The position numbers and the translations under genes were made by a program. Shown here piece after piece: positions 16,343 to 24,692 of a DNA stretch of 64,000 nucleotides (position 1 is its first letter; every line of letters begins with the position of its first letter). Origin of the DNA: CAIYXB01 sp038146805 (GTDB lineage: Bacteria; Cyanobacteriota; Vampirovibrionia; LMEP-6097); NCBI GenBank assembly GCA_038146805.1, contig JAYQSH010000005.1:1-64000 (forward strand). The letters are read 5' to 3'. The notes below the pieces were generated by a model. The model made no database searches and had not been told where the DNA came from. It worked only from the letters and a program-made list of their open reading frames with translations.

Positions 16343-17251
16343 ATGCCAATTCCTACATATGAAGAATTAATGCTCCCTTTACTTCAAAATCTTGATGATG
16401 GTCAGCAAAAACATGTTGCAACTTTGGCAGATAAAATAGCTGACGATCTTAGCCTGAGCAACGAGGAGAAAGAAGAGACTTTATCGAGTGGGCAAACCAC
16501 TCTTAAAAATAGAATTGGTTGGGCAAGAACTTATCTCAAAAAAGCTGGTTTAGTAAAAGACCCTCAAAGAGGATATGTTCAAATTACTCAAATTGGATCA
16601 AAGGTTTTAGAAGAAAAACCTTCAAATGTTGATAATCAATATTTGATGAGATTCCCAGGCTTTCAATTATTCAAGAATGGTTCTCAAATCCCTACAGATA
16701 CTGAAGAAGAGATTCAACTTAATTCAGATAGTACTCCAAAAGAGTTAATTGATTCTTCCTTTAAAATCCTTAACAGTGAACTGTCTGAAGAAATTTTAGA
16801 CTCCATACATAATTGCTCTCCTCAATTCTTTGAAAACTTGGTTGTAGATTTAATGCTAAGTATGGGTTATGGAGGATCTAACAAAGAAGCTGGCAAGGCT
16901 ATTGGTAAATCAAGCGATGGTGGAATTGACGGTCTGATAAACGAAGATAAATTAGGACTAGATACAATCTATCTGCAAGCAAAACGTTGGAAGAATAAAG
17001 TTGGTGCTCCTGAAATTAGAGATTTTGTTGGCAGTCTAGTTGGCAAACAATCCACTAAAGGTGTTTTTATTACAACTTCTTCTTACACTTCAGAAGCTGT
17101 TGCTTATGCAAGTTCTGTTCAACATAAAGTAATTTTAATTGATGGATTAAGGCTCACTGAATTGATGATTGAACATGGTATAGGAGTATCAGAGGTTAAA
17201 AAATATAGCTTGAAAAAAATTGATTACGATTACTTTTCAGAAGATATCTAA
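16343..17251 (+). CDS. Mrr-type restriction endonuclease (type IV-like)
   Basis: The 302-residue protein has an N-terminal winged-helix region (about residues 1-95, 'PTYEELMLPLLQNLDDGQ', 'IGWARTYLKKAGLV', the Mrr_N pattern) and a C-terminal PD-(D/E)xK nuclease domain. In the latter, 'GGSNKEAGKAIGKSSDGGID' supplies the Asp and 'IYLQAKRWK' the Gln-x-Lys of the Mrr active site, followed by 'GVFITTSSYTSEAV'. Mrr enzymes cut modified DNA. It is the only gene of the unit on the plus strand at this end, and convergent with the metallopeptidase gene, with a three-base gap. Confidence 0.9.
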   Translation: MPIPTYEELMLPLLQNLDDGQQKHVATLADKIADDLSLSNEEKEETLSSGQTTLKNRIGWARTYLKKAGLVKDPQRGYVQITQIGSKVLEEKPSNVDNQYLMRFPGFQLFKNGSQIPTDTEEEIQLNSDSTPKELIDSSFKILNSELSEEILDSIHNCSPQFFENLVVDLMLSMGYGGSNKEAGKAIGKSSDGGIDGLINEDKLGLDTIYLQAKRWKNKVGAPEIRDFVGSLVGKQSTKGVFITTSSYTSEAVAYASSVQHKVILIDGLRLTELMIEHGIGVSEVKKYSLKKIDYDYFSEDI

Positions 17252-17254
17252 ACT

Positions 17255-17983
17255 CTAATTCACAAACCCCTCAAGCTTCTCTTTCCTTTTCTCAAAATCA
17301 GGCATCAAAACCCTAAGTAAGTTATGAAACTTCTTGGAATGATCCCAATATTTCAAATGACATAATTCGTGAGTTATAACGTAATCAATACAATGGTTTG
17401 GAGTCTTGATTAAATTGAGATTCAATATTAATTTGTTTTTAGCTGTTAGACTTCCCCATCTTCGAGTCATTTTTCTGATGACTAAGTCTGGAGTTTCAAC
17501 TTTCCAATGAGCAATTTTGCTTAAACACTGATCAAATCTCTCTTTAAATTTCTGCTGCGCTTTTTCTTTAAGCCAATTTTCATAGGTCTTACGCTTTAAG
17601 TCTAGAGACTTAGTATCAGTTACACTTAAAACCAAACGACCATTTTTTAACTGTACTGAATTCTCGTTAGATTTATTGAGCTTAAGTTTGTAAGCTCTTC
17701 CTAAATAATAATGAGTTTCACCACTAATAAACTGTCTTTCTGGTAGTTTTGATTTAAGTTTCAAATCAAAATAGTCAAGCTTTTTGACTATCCAGCGTGC
17801 TCTTTTAGTAACAATTTGTTTGATTTTTTCGTCTTTGGCTTCTAGAGGTGCTTTGATTAGCACTCTAGCTTCTGGGCTAACTGTAATACTGAGAGTCTTG
17901 CGCGAAGATCTAACAATTCTATAATGGAATTTTTTCTTGCCGTAATTTACAGCAGTAAGTTTTGACTTTTGCTTGGTTAGCAT
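17255..17983 (-). CDS. YgjP/DUF45-type zinc metallopeptidase
   Basis: The 242-residue protein ends in the zinc metallopeptidase motif 'VITHELCHLKYWDHSKKFH' (HExxH with a downstream His), preceded by 'MTRRWGSLTAKNKLILNL', the signature of the M48-like DUF45/YgjP family. Genes of this family often sit directly after hsdR in type I restriction operons, as here: it starts one base after the hsdR stop. Its role there is unknown; proteolytic control of the restriction complex has been suggested for such neighbours and would be an inference here. Confidence 0.88.
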   Translation of the reverse strand: MLTKQKSKLTAVNYGKKKFHYRIVRSSRKTLSITVSPEARVLIKAPLEAKDEKIKQIVTKRARWIVKKLDYFDLKLKSKLPERQFISGETHYYLGRAYKLKLNKSNENSVQLKNGRLVLSVTDTKSLDLKRKTYENWLKEKAQQKFKERFDQCLSKIAHWKVETPDLVIRKMTRRWGSLTAKNKLILNLNLIKTPNHCIDYVITHELCHLKYWDHSKKFHNLLRVLMPDFEKRKEKLEGFVN

Positions 17984-17984
17984 T

Positions 17985-20900
17985 TTATCCCCTTGATCTA
18001 TGTTTTGCTAGTTCTAGAGCTGATTCGATAATGGAATTCATATCATCTTGGTTCAATTTGATATTAAATTCATCTCTAACAACGTCATAAAGATAGTCAT
18101 CTAAGGCATTCATGATTTGTTTTTGGACATCATCATTACGTTGCCAATCAACTATCTTGTATTGTTCAAAAATATCACAAAAGGCAATCGCAGATTGAGT
18201 CAATACCGTATTTTGCGCAGTTTTATTTTCTGGAAGATATTTAGAAATGGCTTTTTTGAGTAAATTATAAAAAGCCTTTGCATCATCATTATTTTCTAGC
18301 TCTTTTGGAATATCACTATCTCTATGTTCAGTGACATTCTTATAATGCTCTTGAACTTGTTTTAAGTACTGCAAATCTGTAAGCCTTTTAGCTTTGAAGT
18401 CATCTATCGCTTGTTGAATCAAAGAGGAAAATTTCTCATAAAAGACAGGGTCTTCTTGCATTTTTTCATCAATGTATTTGAGTGTATTGTGCGCAATCAT
18501 GTCAGCTTTGGAAGAAACACTGCCACGCTTTTCTAGCTCTTGATTAAGCTCTACTTCATCAAGAATATTAATAGCCCTAGTTAACTGAGTGACTTCACTT
18601 GCTGTTACATAAGTATCAAGTAATTTCTGAATCTGAGGTTCATAATCTCTATAATCAATATTATCTCCGTAACGCTTCTTAACAGACACCTTAAGATTCA
18701 TAAATCTCTTAAGATCCGCTTTGTAAGTATTAATCTCTGATTCTTTTGTCTCATTCACAAAGCTTTCTGTAGATAAAGCTATTTTCAGAGTTTTAGAGAA
18801 TGCTGACAAAGCCTCATAGAAATCATCTCGCAATTCTTTATCAGCTAATACTTTTTCGTATTCTTCCTCATCATGTTTATTTTTAACAGCCTTAAAAATA
18901 TCCCAAAGTTGTGATAATTTAGTCGCAAGAGATCCGACTTCTTGATCAACACTAGTCAAAGTACCTCGCAAATCCTCTTCATCAAAACCTTCTAGACTAC
19001 TATACTGTGTCAAAGCCTTATCCAAGTTTTCTAACACACTGGCATAATCAATAATGTAACCAAAATCCTTTTTGGTTCCTCGCTCTTCGTTATCATAAAG
19101 CCTGTTAACACGAGCTATAGCTTGAAGTAAAGTATGATCTCTGAGTGATTTGGTTAAATAAAGAACTGTATTGTTAGGAGCATCAAAACCAGTTAACAAC
19201 TTATCAACTACGATTAATATTTCGGGCTCTTCATCTCCCTTGAATTTGGCAATAATTTGTTCATTGTATTCTTCCTCGTTACGGTATCGAGCATTTGGAC
19301 CGACCATTTTATTCCAGAACTTAACTACTGTATTTTTAGATTCTTCGTCATGCTCTTCGTAGCCTTCTCTTTGGTCTGGTGGTGAAATTATGACTTCACT
19401 ACTTAAATCACCAAAACTATCAAGATACTCTTTATACTTCAAAGCTGCAGGTTTACCTGGTGCAACTAATTGAGCCTTAAAACCACTTCCTTGCCAGTTC
19501 TTAGTATAGTGAGTGTAAATATCAAAAGCAGTACAGTAGATAGTTTGATCGGTTTTCTTGAGTTCTTCTGCTCTACTAAATTTCTTTTTAAGGTCAGCTC
19601 TTTGCTCATCATTTAGTGATTTGGTGATATTTTCAAACCAAGTATCAATAGCTTTCTTGTTTACTTCTTGCTCCACATGTCTGCCTTCATAAAGCAGTGG
19701 AACCACTGCTCCGTCTTTGACAGCTTGGTCAATAGTGTACTTATCAATAATGCCACCAAATTTCACAGCATCATTTTTGTCTTTTTTCATTAGTGGAGTA
19801 CCAGTAAAACCTAAATAGCAAGCATTAGGAAAGATTTGTTTCATTTTAGGATGCAAACTGCCATGTTGAGAACGGTGACTCTCATCAATCAAGACAAAAA
19901 TATTTTTTGATTCATCTTTGTAACCCTTACGACTAGATAAAGCCGATTCAAATTTATTAATGACTGTCGTTACAATGGTGCGTTTGTTCTTTTCAAGAAT
20001 TTCAATTAAATTCTTACCAGAGCTTGCTCTCTGTGGTTCTAGATCACAACTCTCAAAGGTATTCTTGAGCTGTTTATCAAGATCAACTCTGTCTGTAACT
20101 AGAATGATCTTGGGTTCTTTAATCTCAGAATCACTAATAATGGCTCTAGCGAGCATAACCATAGTAAGTGATTTACCTGAACCTTGGGTATGCCAGATGA
20201 TACCGCCCTTACGCTTACCATTCTCGTCATAGCCCTTGATATGTTTGAGGGTATTTTTAATAGCAAAGTATTGCTGATAACGACAAACCTTCTTAGTACC
20301 AGCATCATAGACAATAAAGCCCTTGATTAGATCTAATAATCTTTTGGGACGACATAGGTTATAAATCTTGCGATCTTGTTCGGTGATAGCCCATGCCTTC
20401 TCTGGGAAGTATTCTGATTTGTATTCTTTAAACTCTCCTGTAAACATATGATCGTTTTGTTCAAGAGTCAAAGGGAGATTTAATACTGATTTGATGTCAT
20501 TTTCATTATCTTCTTTCTCTAGCCATAGAGCCCAGAACCTAGATGGTGTACCAGTTGTGGCATACTTAACTTCATTTTTGTTTGTGCCAATGAGAAGCTG
20601 AGAGTAAATAAACAAACCAGGGATATAGCTCTCACCTTGATTGCGCAGATGTTGACTAACAGCTTGTTCTATATCTTCGCTTGGTTTTTTACATTCAATT
20701 ACAACCAAAGGTATGCCATTAACAAAAAGCACAATATCTGGTCTAGCATGTTCAAAGCTACTCTTACGCTGAACACTAAACTCAGCACTGACATGGAAGG
20801 TATTGTTATAAATATTGTCCCAATCTATATATTTAAGACTAAAGCTCTTAGTATCACCCTCTATAGTCTGCTCAAGACTAGTACCCAAAGTAAGTAAGTT

Positions 20901-21203
20901 ATAAATCTCTTCATTGGTTCTTATAAGTCCGTCATAGACTGGATTCTTAAGCTTCTCAATAGCAGTCTGAATATTAGCCTCGCTAAATTTATACTCTCTA
21001 TCTTTGTATTTAATATTGTTGATCTTACTTAGTTGCTCATAGAGAATATTTTCAAGGAGGACATTGGATGTCTTGCTTTGTCTTTGTTCCAGTGCTTCCT
21101 CTGGCGTGAGGTAGCTATAGCCCAGCTTGATAAGCGCTTGCAAGGCTGGTATCTGGGATACTCTGGCTTCGTCGGTTTTGAATTTAGCTTGGGTTGTGGT
21201 CAT
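17985..21203 (-). CDS. hsdR: Type I restriction enzyme, motor/nuclease subunit HsdR
   Basis: The 1,072-residue protein has the HsdR order. An N-terminal PD-(D/E)xK nuclease shows 'HARPDIVLFVNGIPLVVIEC' followed by Lys-Lys (about residues 150-175). Then comes an SF2 translocase with Walker A 'WHTQGSGKSLT', a DEAD-like box 'LIDESHRSQHG', 'LGFTGTPL', and 'DKLLTGFDAPNNTVLYLTK' plus 'QAIARVNRLY' as motifs V and VI. A long helical C-terminal part binds the methylase core. It cleaves DNA after ATP-driven translocation when the site is unmethylated. The frame is intact over 3.2 kb, which is notable given frame breaks in neighbouring genes. Confidence 0.96.
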   Translation of the reverse strand: MTTTQAKFKTDEARVSQIPALQALIKLGYSYLTPEEALEQRQSKTSNVLLENILYEQLSKINNIKYKDREYKFSEANIQTAIEKLKNPVYDGLIRTNEEIYNLLTLGTSLEQTIEGDTKSFSLKYIDWDNIYNNTFHVSAEFSVQRKSSFEHARPDIVLFVNGIPLVVIECKKPSEDIEQAVSQHLRNQGESYIPGLFIYSQLLIGTNKNEVKYATTGTPSRFWALWLEKEDNENDIKSVLNLPLTLEQNDHMFTGEFKEYKSEYFPEKAWAITEQDRKIYNLCRPKRLLDLIKGFIVYDAGTKKVCRYQQYFAIKNTLKHIKGYDENGKRKGGIIWHTQGSGKSLTMVMLARAIISDSEIKEPKIILVTDRVDLDKQLKNTFESCDLEPQRASSGKNLIEILEKNKRTIVTTVINKFESALSSRKGYKDESKNIFVLIDESHRSQHGSLHPKMKQIFPNACYLGFTGTPLMKKDKNDAVKFGGIIDKYTIDQAVKDGAVVPLLYEGRHVEQEVNKKAIDTWFENITKSLNDEQRADLKKKFSRAEELKKTDQTIYCTAFDIYTHYTKNWQGSGFKAQLVAPGKPAALKYKEYLDSFGDLSSEVIISPPDQREGYEEHDEESKNTVVKFWNKMVGPNARYRNEEEYNEQIIAKFKGDEEPEILIVVDKLLTGFDAPNNTVLYLTKSLRDHTLLQAIARVNRLYDNEERGTKKDFGYIIDYASVLENLDKALTQYSSLEGFDEEDLRGTLTSVDQEVGSLATKLSQLWDIFKAVKNKHDEEEYEKVLADKELRDDFYEALSAFSKTLKIALSTESFVNETKESEINTYKADLKRFMNLKVSVKKRYGDNIDYRDYEPQIQKLLDTYVTASEVTQLTRAINILDEVELNQELEKRGSVSSKADMIAHNTLKYIDEKMQEDPVFYEKFSSLIQQAIDDFKAKRLTDLQYLKQVQEHYKNVTEHRDSDIPKELENNDDAKAFYNLLKKAISKYLPENKTAQNTVLTQSAIAFCDIFEQYKIVDWQRNDDVQKQIMNALDDYLYDVVRDEFNIKLNQDDMNSIIESALELAKHRSRG

Positions 21204-21224
21204 TATTGTGTGTCCTTGTTAAAT

Positions 21225-22053
21225 TTATAATTTAAACTTGTTATGCTTTATTGATTTGTAGTAATCAACACATTTAGATTTTGGAGGAGTAGCTCCAACT
21301 TTCATTCTTATACTTTCTAGCTTATTATGTAGAGAACTGTAAAAATCTTTTTCACCTTCCCAAACCTCTTCTAAATCTTCAAGTTCAAAATGACGTCTGT
21401 AAATGTAAGCCAAAGCATCAGCAACTTGGACAAAAGAAGAATGCTCAGATTTAATAGCAAAAGCAGTGTTAATAATATGATCAAATCTTTTTTCTGGCTT
21501 AACATCCCAGCACGCTTTCTTTCTTATAATCCTTTTTCTCGGCATAGAGATCATCAAAAGCTCCATCTTGCCTATATAAGAAATCAGATAGCTTTGGCAT
21601 CTCTTTGTGGTTCTCATCAAAAACTACTAAAGAAAGTCCCTTGTTATTTTTTTCTTTCTGCCCTTTCTTTTGAATAATTGAACAAACATATAAGGCACAG
21701 GAAAGCCAATAGCTCACCCTTTTAAAAGGTTGATTAATTGAATTAAATTTTTCAAAAGACATTACATATACGTAAAGCTTTGAAGAATCAACACATAAAT
21801 CAACAACTTGCTTCAAAAAGTTTTTTCTGATCGACGAGTCTAATTTACTCCAACCTCGTTTCCCATTGATAAAATCACTAGTTTTAAACTCTTTGAAATT
21901 AATCTCAGAATCTAACTTAAGCCCCTTCAGTAATTTGTCAAATTCAGAAGTGTATTTACGAAGTCTGTAGGAGTCAATAGATACAGCAACCATGGAAAAC
22001 ACATCACCGTCACCTCCATTATTACCACTCTCATCTATGTAAGCAAACTTCAT
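21225..22053 (-). pseudogene. DUF3800 protein, split by one frame change
   Basis: The first frame (ATG 22053) begins 'MKFAYIDESGNNGGDGDVFS', the acidic N-terminal signature of DUF3800, and ends in a stop near 21,500. The sequence continues in the next frame from about 21,530 with 'DVKPEKRFDHIINTAFAIKS' and the family's C-terminal 'QVADALAYIYRRHFE'. One base has been gained or lost around 21,505-21,545. DUF3800 proteins are small RNase H-like proteins often found beside restriction and defence genes; function is not established. The start overlaps the hsdS stop by four bases, so it sits in the hsd operon. Confidence 0.75.
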
Positions 22054-23165
22054 CTTTTCACCCTCACCTTGCCGGTTAAAAGCTTTTGCATTAATCCTCG
22101 TTTTTGTTGTTGAATATAGTTCTTATAGGAGATTAAATACTGAATCTCAGAATCAATCGTATGCAATACTTTCCCTATTTTTTTTTGAAAATCATAACTA
22201 CAATAAGGTACAAGCACATCTTCTTGTAGCTTTTGTTTATTCAGTGTCTTGCCTTTAGCTGCAACATCGACATATTGATCATAGTTAACAGTCTGTAAAA
22301 TATAGTAAAAAAACTCATTATCAATATTTTCTTCTCTTGGAATTAAAGCTGCAATAGCCTCATTGGTATAGAATTTCTCCTTCAGGATACCAACTCTCCC
22401 AAGAGAAAGTTTAAAGCTTAATACCAGAGTATCTTTAGAAATCAGCTTTACATTAGACTTTGAAACTCCTAAATCTGATAAATATTCTTTAGAATCAGCT
22501 AGGTATTTTTCATCCATGTCTGCAATTGACATCCATCTATTATTAGTTTGTTTCGCTTCATCCCAGTATTCTTTAACTTTACGTGATGGAGTGCCTCCTA
22601 TCTTAATTTCAAATAATTTTCCAAGCTCAATTAATTCAAGTTCTTGCAATTTTAATATCCTATTGCGGATATGTTCAAAACGTAGTTTCTTCAACTCAAT
22701 CAACCTTCCCAACTTCTCTATTGCTTCATCCCATGTAGAAAGGATTTCAGCAATTTTTTGTTGTTCTGGAGAGGGGGTACTCCAATGATTTGAGAATGAA
22801 CATCATTTCTATTTAAAGTTGGTACACCACTACCAGCACAAAATTGATCCAATTTTAAATACACTAATAAGTAATATATATATTTGGGATAATTTCAACA
22901 AAATCTGTTACCCACAAAGTGGTATTATGAGGCTAATAATTCTTATCAATATAATGTACAACCTTGCCTATTTTCCTGAACGTTTTACAACTTTTGGAGC
23001 ACAAACTTTATATTCTGAATGGTATTTGTGGATACCATTTGAATATACAACTGGTGTACTTCCATCAATTAAAGCTGAACTTGGTAGATCAAAGCCTCTT
23101 TGGAGTGGACAGACTTCAGAAAGTTTTTTCATCAGCCACTTTTCTGAAATTGTTTGTTTAACCAT
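22050..23165 (-). pseudogene. hsdS: Type I restriction specificity subunit HsdS, interrupted in three places
   Basis: Read through, the gene codes for a ~370-residue HsdS with two target-recognition domains. The N-terminal part 'WLMKKLSEVCPLQRGFDLPS' stops at 22,968 where one A is missing. The next frame gives 'IGKVVHYIDKNY', then an in-frame TAG (22,935-22,933) where Trp would stand, then 'PHNTTLWVTDF' and 'AGSGVPTLNRNDV'. A second one-base loss near 22,772 is followed by 'PEQQKIAEILSTWDEAIEKL' (the conserved central helix) and the second domain to 'RGLMQKLLTGKVRVKR'. The substitution stop suggests real decay rather than only indel error. Confidence 0.85.
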
Positions 23166-23812
23166 TACCCCAAATACTCCCCAACAAACTTCCTTACACC
23201 ATCAAGCATATCTTTTACTTTGTCTCTATCATATTGATCATAATTTGCATGGTCGGCAAAGTCTCGGATTGCCTTCCAGGTATCTACTTGCTTGAATACA
23301 ATCTTGTTATAGACTTGTTTCTGCAATAACAATTGATTCAAACTTGCAATATTACTATCAGCGAGAACAGGGATCTCATTCTTGGTACAAATTTTCCTGA
23401 GACTATCTTCCAGTACAGCACCAGCAAGCATCACAGGTGGGTCTTTATGTCCTTGTTCAAAAATATGCTCAGCCATTTCTAGGAAGTCAGAAAAGATTTC
23501 TGTTTGGATAAAGCTAATGGTATTTTGAAGCATACCACTTTTGATATCATCCTTTAGAGCATTCAATATCCCTAACCCAATTCCACGAGCATATTCTCTT
23601 GGATGCTGAACTTTAATAGAAAAATCAGCGAGGTAGTGATTTTGACTTATAGGTATTTTAGACAATAGAATCTTACTACTCGTTAACCATTGAGTAAAAG
23701 ATTGTTCTTCTAACCAATCCTCGAATTCCCCAGAAGGCAATGATCTACCCATTTCAATGAGTTCACTTAGCCTACTTAAATATTTCTCTTCTATCTTCTC
23801 TAATACTGCCAT
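23165..23812 (-). CDS. HEPN-like protein coupled to hsdS
   Basis: The 215-residue, mostly helical protein has a C-terminal region 'MLAGAVLEDSLRKICTKNEI' followed by 'AIRDFADHANYDQYD', where Arg-x4-His resembles the catalytic motif of HEPN ribonucleases and of DUF4145-type proteins. Its TAA shares an A with the hsdS ATG (TAATG), so the two are translationally coupled. HEPN proteins in defence loci act as toxins or RNases in abortive responses. No family name is certain; a structural role in the restriction complex is also possible. Confidence 0.6.
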   Translation of the reverse strand: MAVLEKIEEKYLSRLSELIEMGRSLPSGEFEDWLEEQSFTQWLTSSKILLSKIPISQNHYLADFSIKVQHPREYARGIGLGILNALKDDIKSGMLQNTISFIQTEIFSDFLEMAEHIFEQGHKDPPVMLAGAVLEDSLRKICTKNEIPVLADSNIASLNQLLLQKQVYNKIVFKQVDTWKAIRDFADHANYDQYDRDKVKDMLDGVRKFVGEYLG

Positions 23813-23832
23813 AATTTATCTTTTATTTTTCT

Positions 23833-23866
23833 GGATTGCTTCGTCGCTACGCTTCTCGCAATGACG
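23833..23866. repeat. REP-like palindromic repeat, copy 1
   Basis: GGATTGCTTCGTCGCTACGC followed by TTCTCGCAATGACG has the ATTGC...GCAAT inverted form common to dispersed intergenic REP-like elements. A second copy lies at 24,613-24,646, on the other side of the ORF6N gene. Both are intergenic. Confidence 0.65.
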
Positions 23867-23894
23867 ATTAATATTTCACCCCTGCTCAATGACT

Positions 23895-23926
23895 ACTTTT
23901 TAATTACTCCACTTTTTAATTACTCC
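23895..23926. repeat. Two tandem copies of a 16-base unit at the end of the ORF6N gene
   Basis: ACTTTTTAATTACTCC occurs twice head to tail (23,895-23,910 and 23,911-23,926), then a partial third copy. It spans the ORF6N stop codon region, so the number of copies changes the C-terminus ('SGVIKKW'). Confidence 0.7.
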
Positions 23927-24595
23927 ACTTTTTTTCAACATCTCTTTTACAGCTTTCTCGTTCAACTTGCCTTCTTCATTTAATTTGGTCATTTCTTTGA
24001 CAAGCTCATTAGCTTTTTCTATGACTTTGGCTTTTTGTTCATCTGGCATGTTCACATGAAAACCTACTGGCTTCTTCACTTGATCGTGACTAGCTTGCAT
24101 TAAATCTCGAAGTGCATCAAAAACTATTTTGAAGTGTCCATCATGTTTGGTCAGCCTTGATTCTAAGCTTGCAATTTTTTTAGCAAGATCCTTATTCGCC
24201 AGAATCATTTCTCGCATCTTCACAAAAGCTCTTACTATCTCTAGGCTGGCATGAATCGCAATATCACTTTTAAGTACAGAAGCAAGCATCAAAGCTCCAT
24301 GCTCAGTAAAAGCATTAGGTAAACTAGTGGAATGTTTTAAGTTCTTGAACCGGTCGCAATTTGCGACCAGTTCAGAAAGCTCATCTTTAGTGAGTTTGAA
24401 CATAAAATCCTCGGGGAAACGCTCAATATTACGCTTAACTTGCTCATTGAGACGCTTAGTCTGTACTCCATAAATTTCAGCTAAATCAGCATCAAGCATC
24501 ACAGTTTGCCCCCTAATCTCAAGGATTCTATGGCTTATTTCTTTAAAAGCTACGAGTGCTGTGTTTTTTGATTTAGGCTTTGTTTTTGTCCTCAT
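23900..24595 (-). CDS. ORF6N-domain DNA-binding protein
   Basis: The 231-residue protein has an N-terminal ORF6N domain (about residues 12-115) with 'HRILEIRGQTVMLDADLAEI', 'TKRLNEQVKRNIERFPEDFM' and 'AFTEHGALMLASVLKSD', then a coiled-coil C-terminal region. ORF6N is related to KilA-N of phages and DNA viruses and is probably DNA-binding. It lies between hsdM and the HEPN-like gene and is on the same strand, an arrangement often seen in type I restriction loci. A 27-base palindrome inside its coding sequence is nearly the same as one just upstream of the gene (see separate entries), so autoregulation is plausible. Confidence 0.85.
   Translation of the reverse strand: MRTKTKPKSKNTALVAFKEISHRILEIRGQTVMLDADLAEIYGVQTKRLNEQVKRNIERFPEDFMFKLTKDELSELVANCDRFKNLKHSTSLPNAFTEHGALMLASVLKSDIAIHASLEIVRAFVKMREMILANKDLAKKIASLESRLTKHDGHFKIVFDALRDLMQASHDQVKKPVGFHVNMPDEQKAKVIEKANELVKEMTKLNEEGKLNEKAVKEMLKKSGVIKKWSN
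24347..24373. promoter_or_regulatory. 27-base palindrome inside the ORF6N gene
   Basis: Centred on CGGTCGCAATTTGCGACC, this near-perfect palindrome with GAAC/GTTC ends lies in the codons for 'ELVANCDRF'. It matches the palindrome at 24,665-24,691 at 25 of 27 positions, and the two differences are symmetric, so pairing is kept. It could be an internal operator or a structural element. Confidence 0.55.
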
Positions 24596-24612
24596 GCTTT
24601 TACCTTTTCTCT

Positions 24613-24646
24613 AGATTGCCACGTCGCTTCGCTCCTCGCAATGACA
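24613..24646. repeat. REP-like palindromic repeat, copy 2
   Basis: AGATTGCCACGTCGCTTCGC then TCCTCGCAATGACA is a second copy of the element at 23,833-23,866, in the same orientation, just upstream of the ORF6N start. Confidence 0.65.
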
Positions 24647-24664
24647 GTTTTTTGTTTCTTTATC

Positions 24665-24691
24665 GAACTGGTCACAAATTGTGACCGGTTC
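24665..24691. promoter_or_regulatory. 27-base palindrome between hsdM and the ORF6N gene
   Basis: This palindrome, with core TGGTCACAAATTGTGACC and GAAC/GTTC ends, lies directly after the hsdM stop and about 70 bases before the ORF6N start on the minus strand. It is a candidate operator for the ORF6N gene, or a hairpin at the end of hsdM. Confidence 0.6.
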
Positions 24692-24692
24692 A

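Noticed and set aside
22819..23295. Plus-strand open frames opposite hsdS and the HEPN-like gene
   Set aside because: They are antisense shadows; the minus-strand frames give recognisable HsdS motifs.
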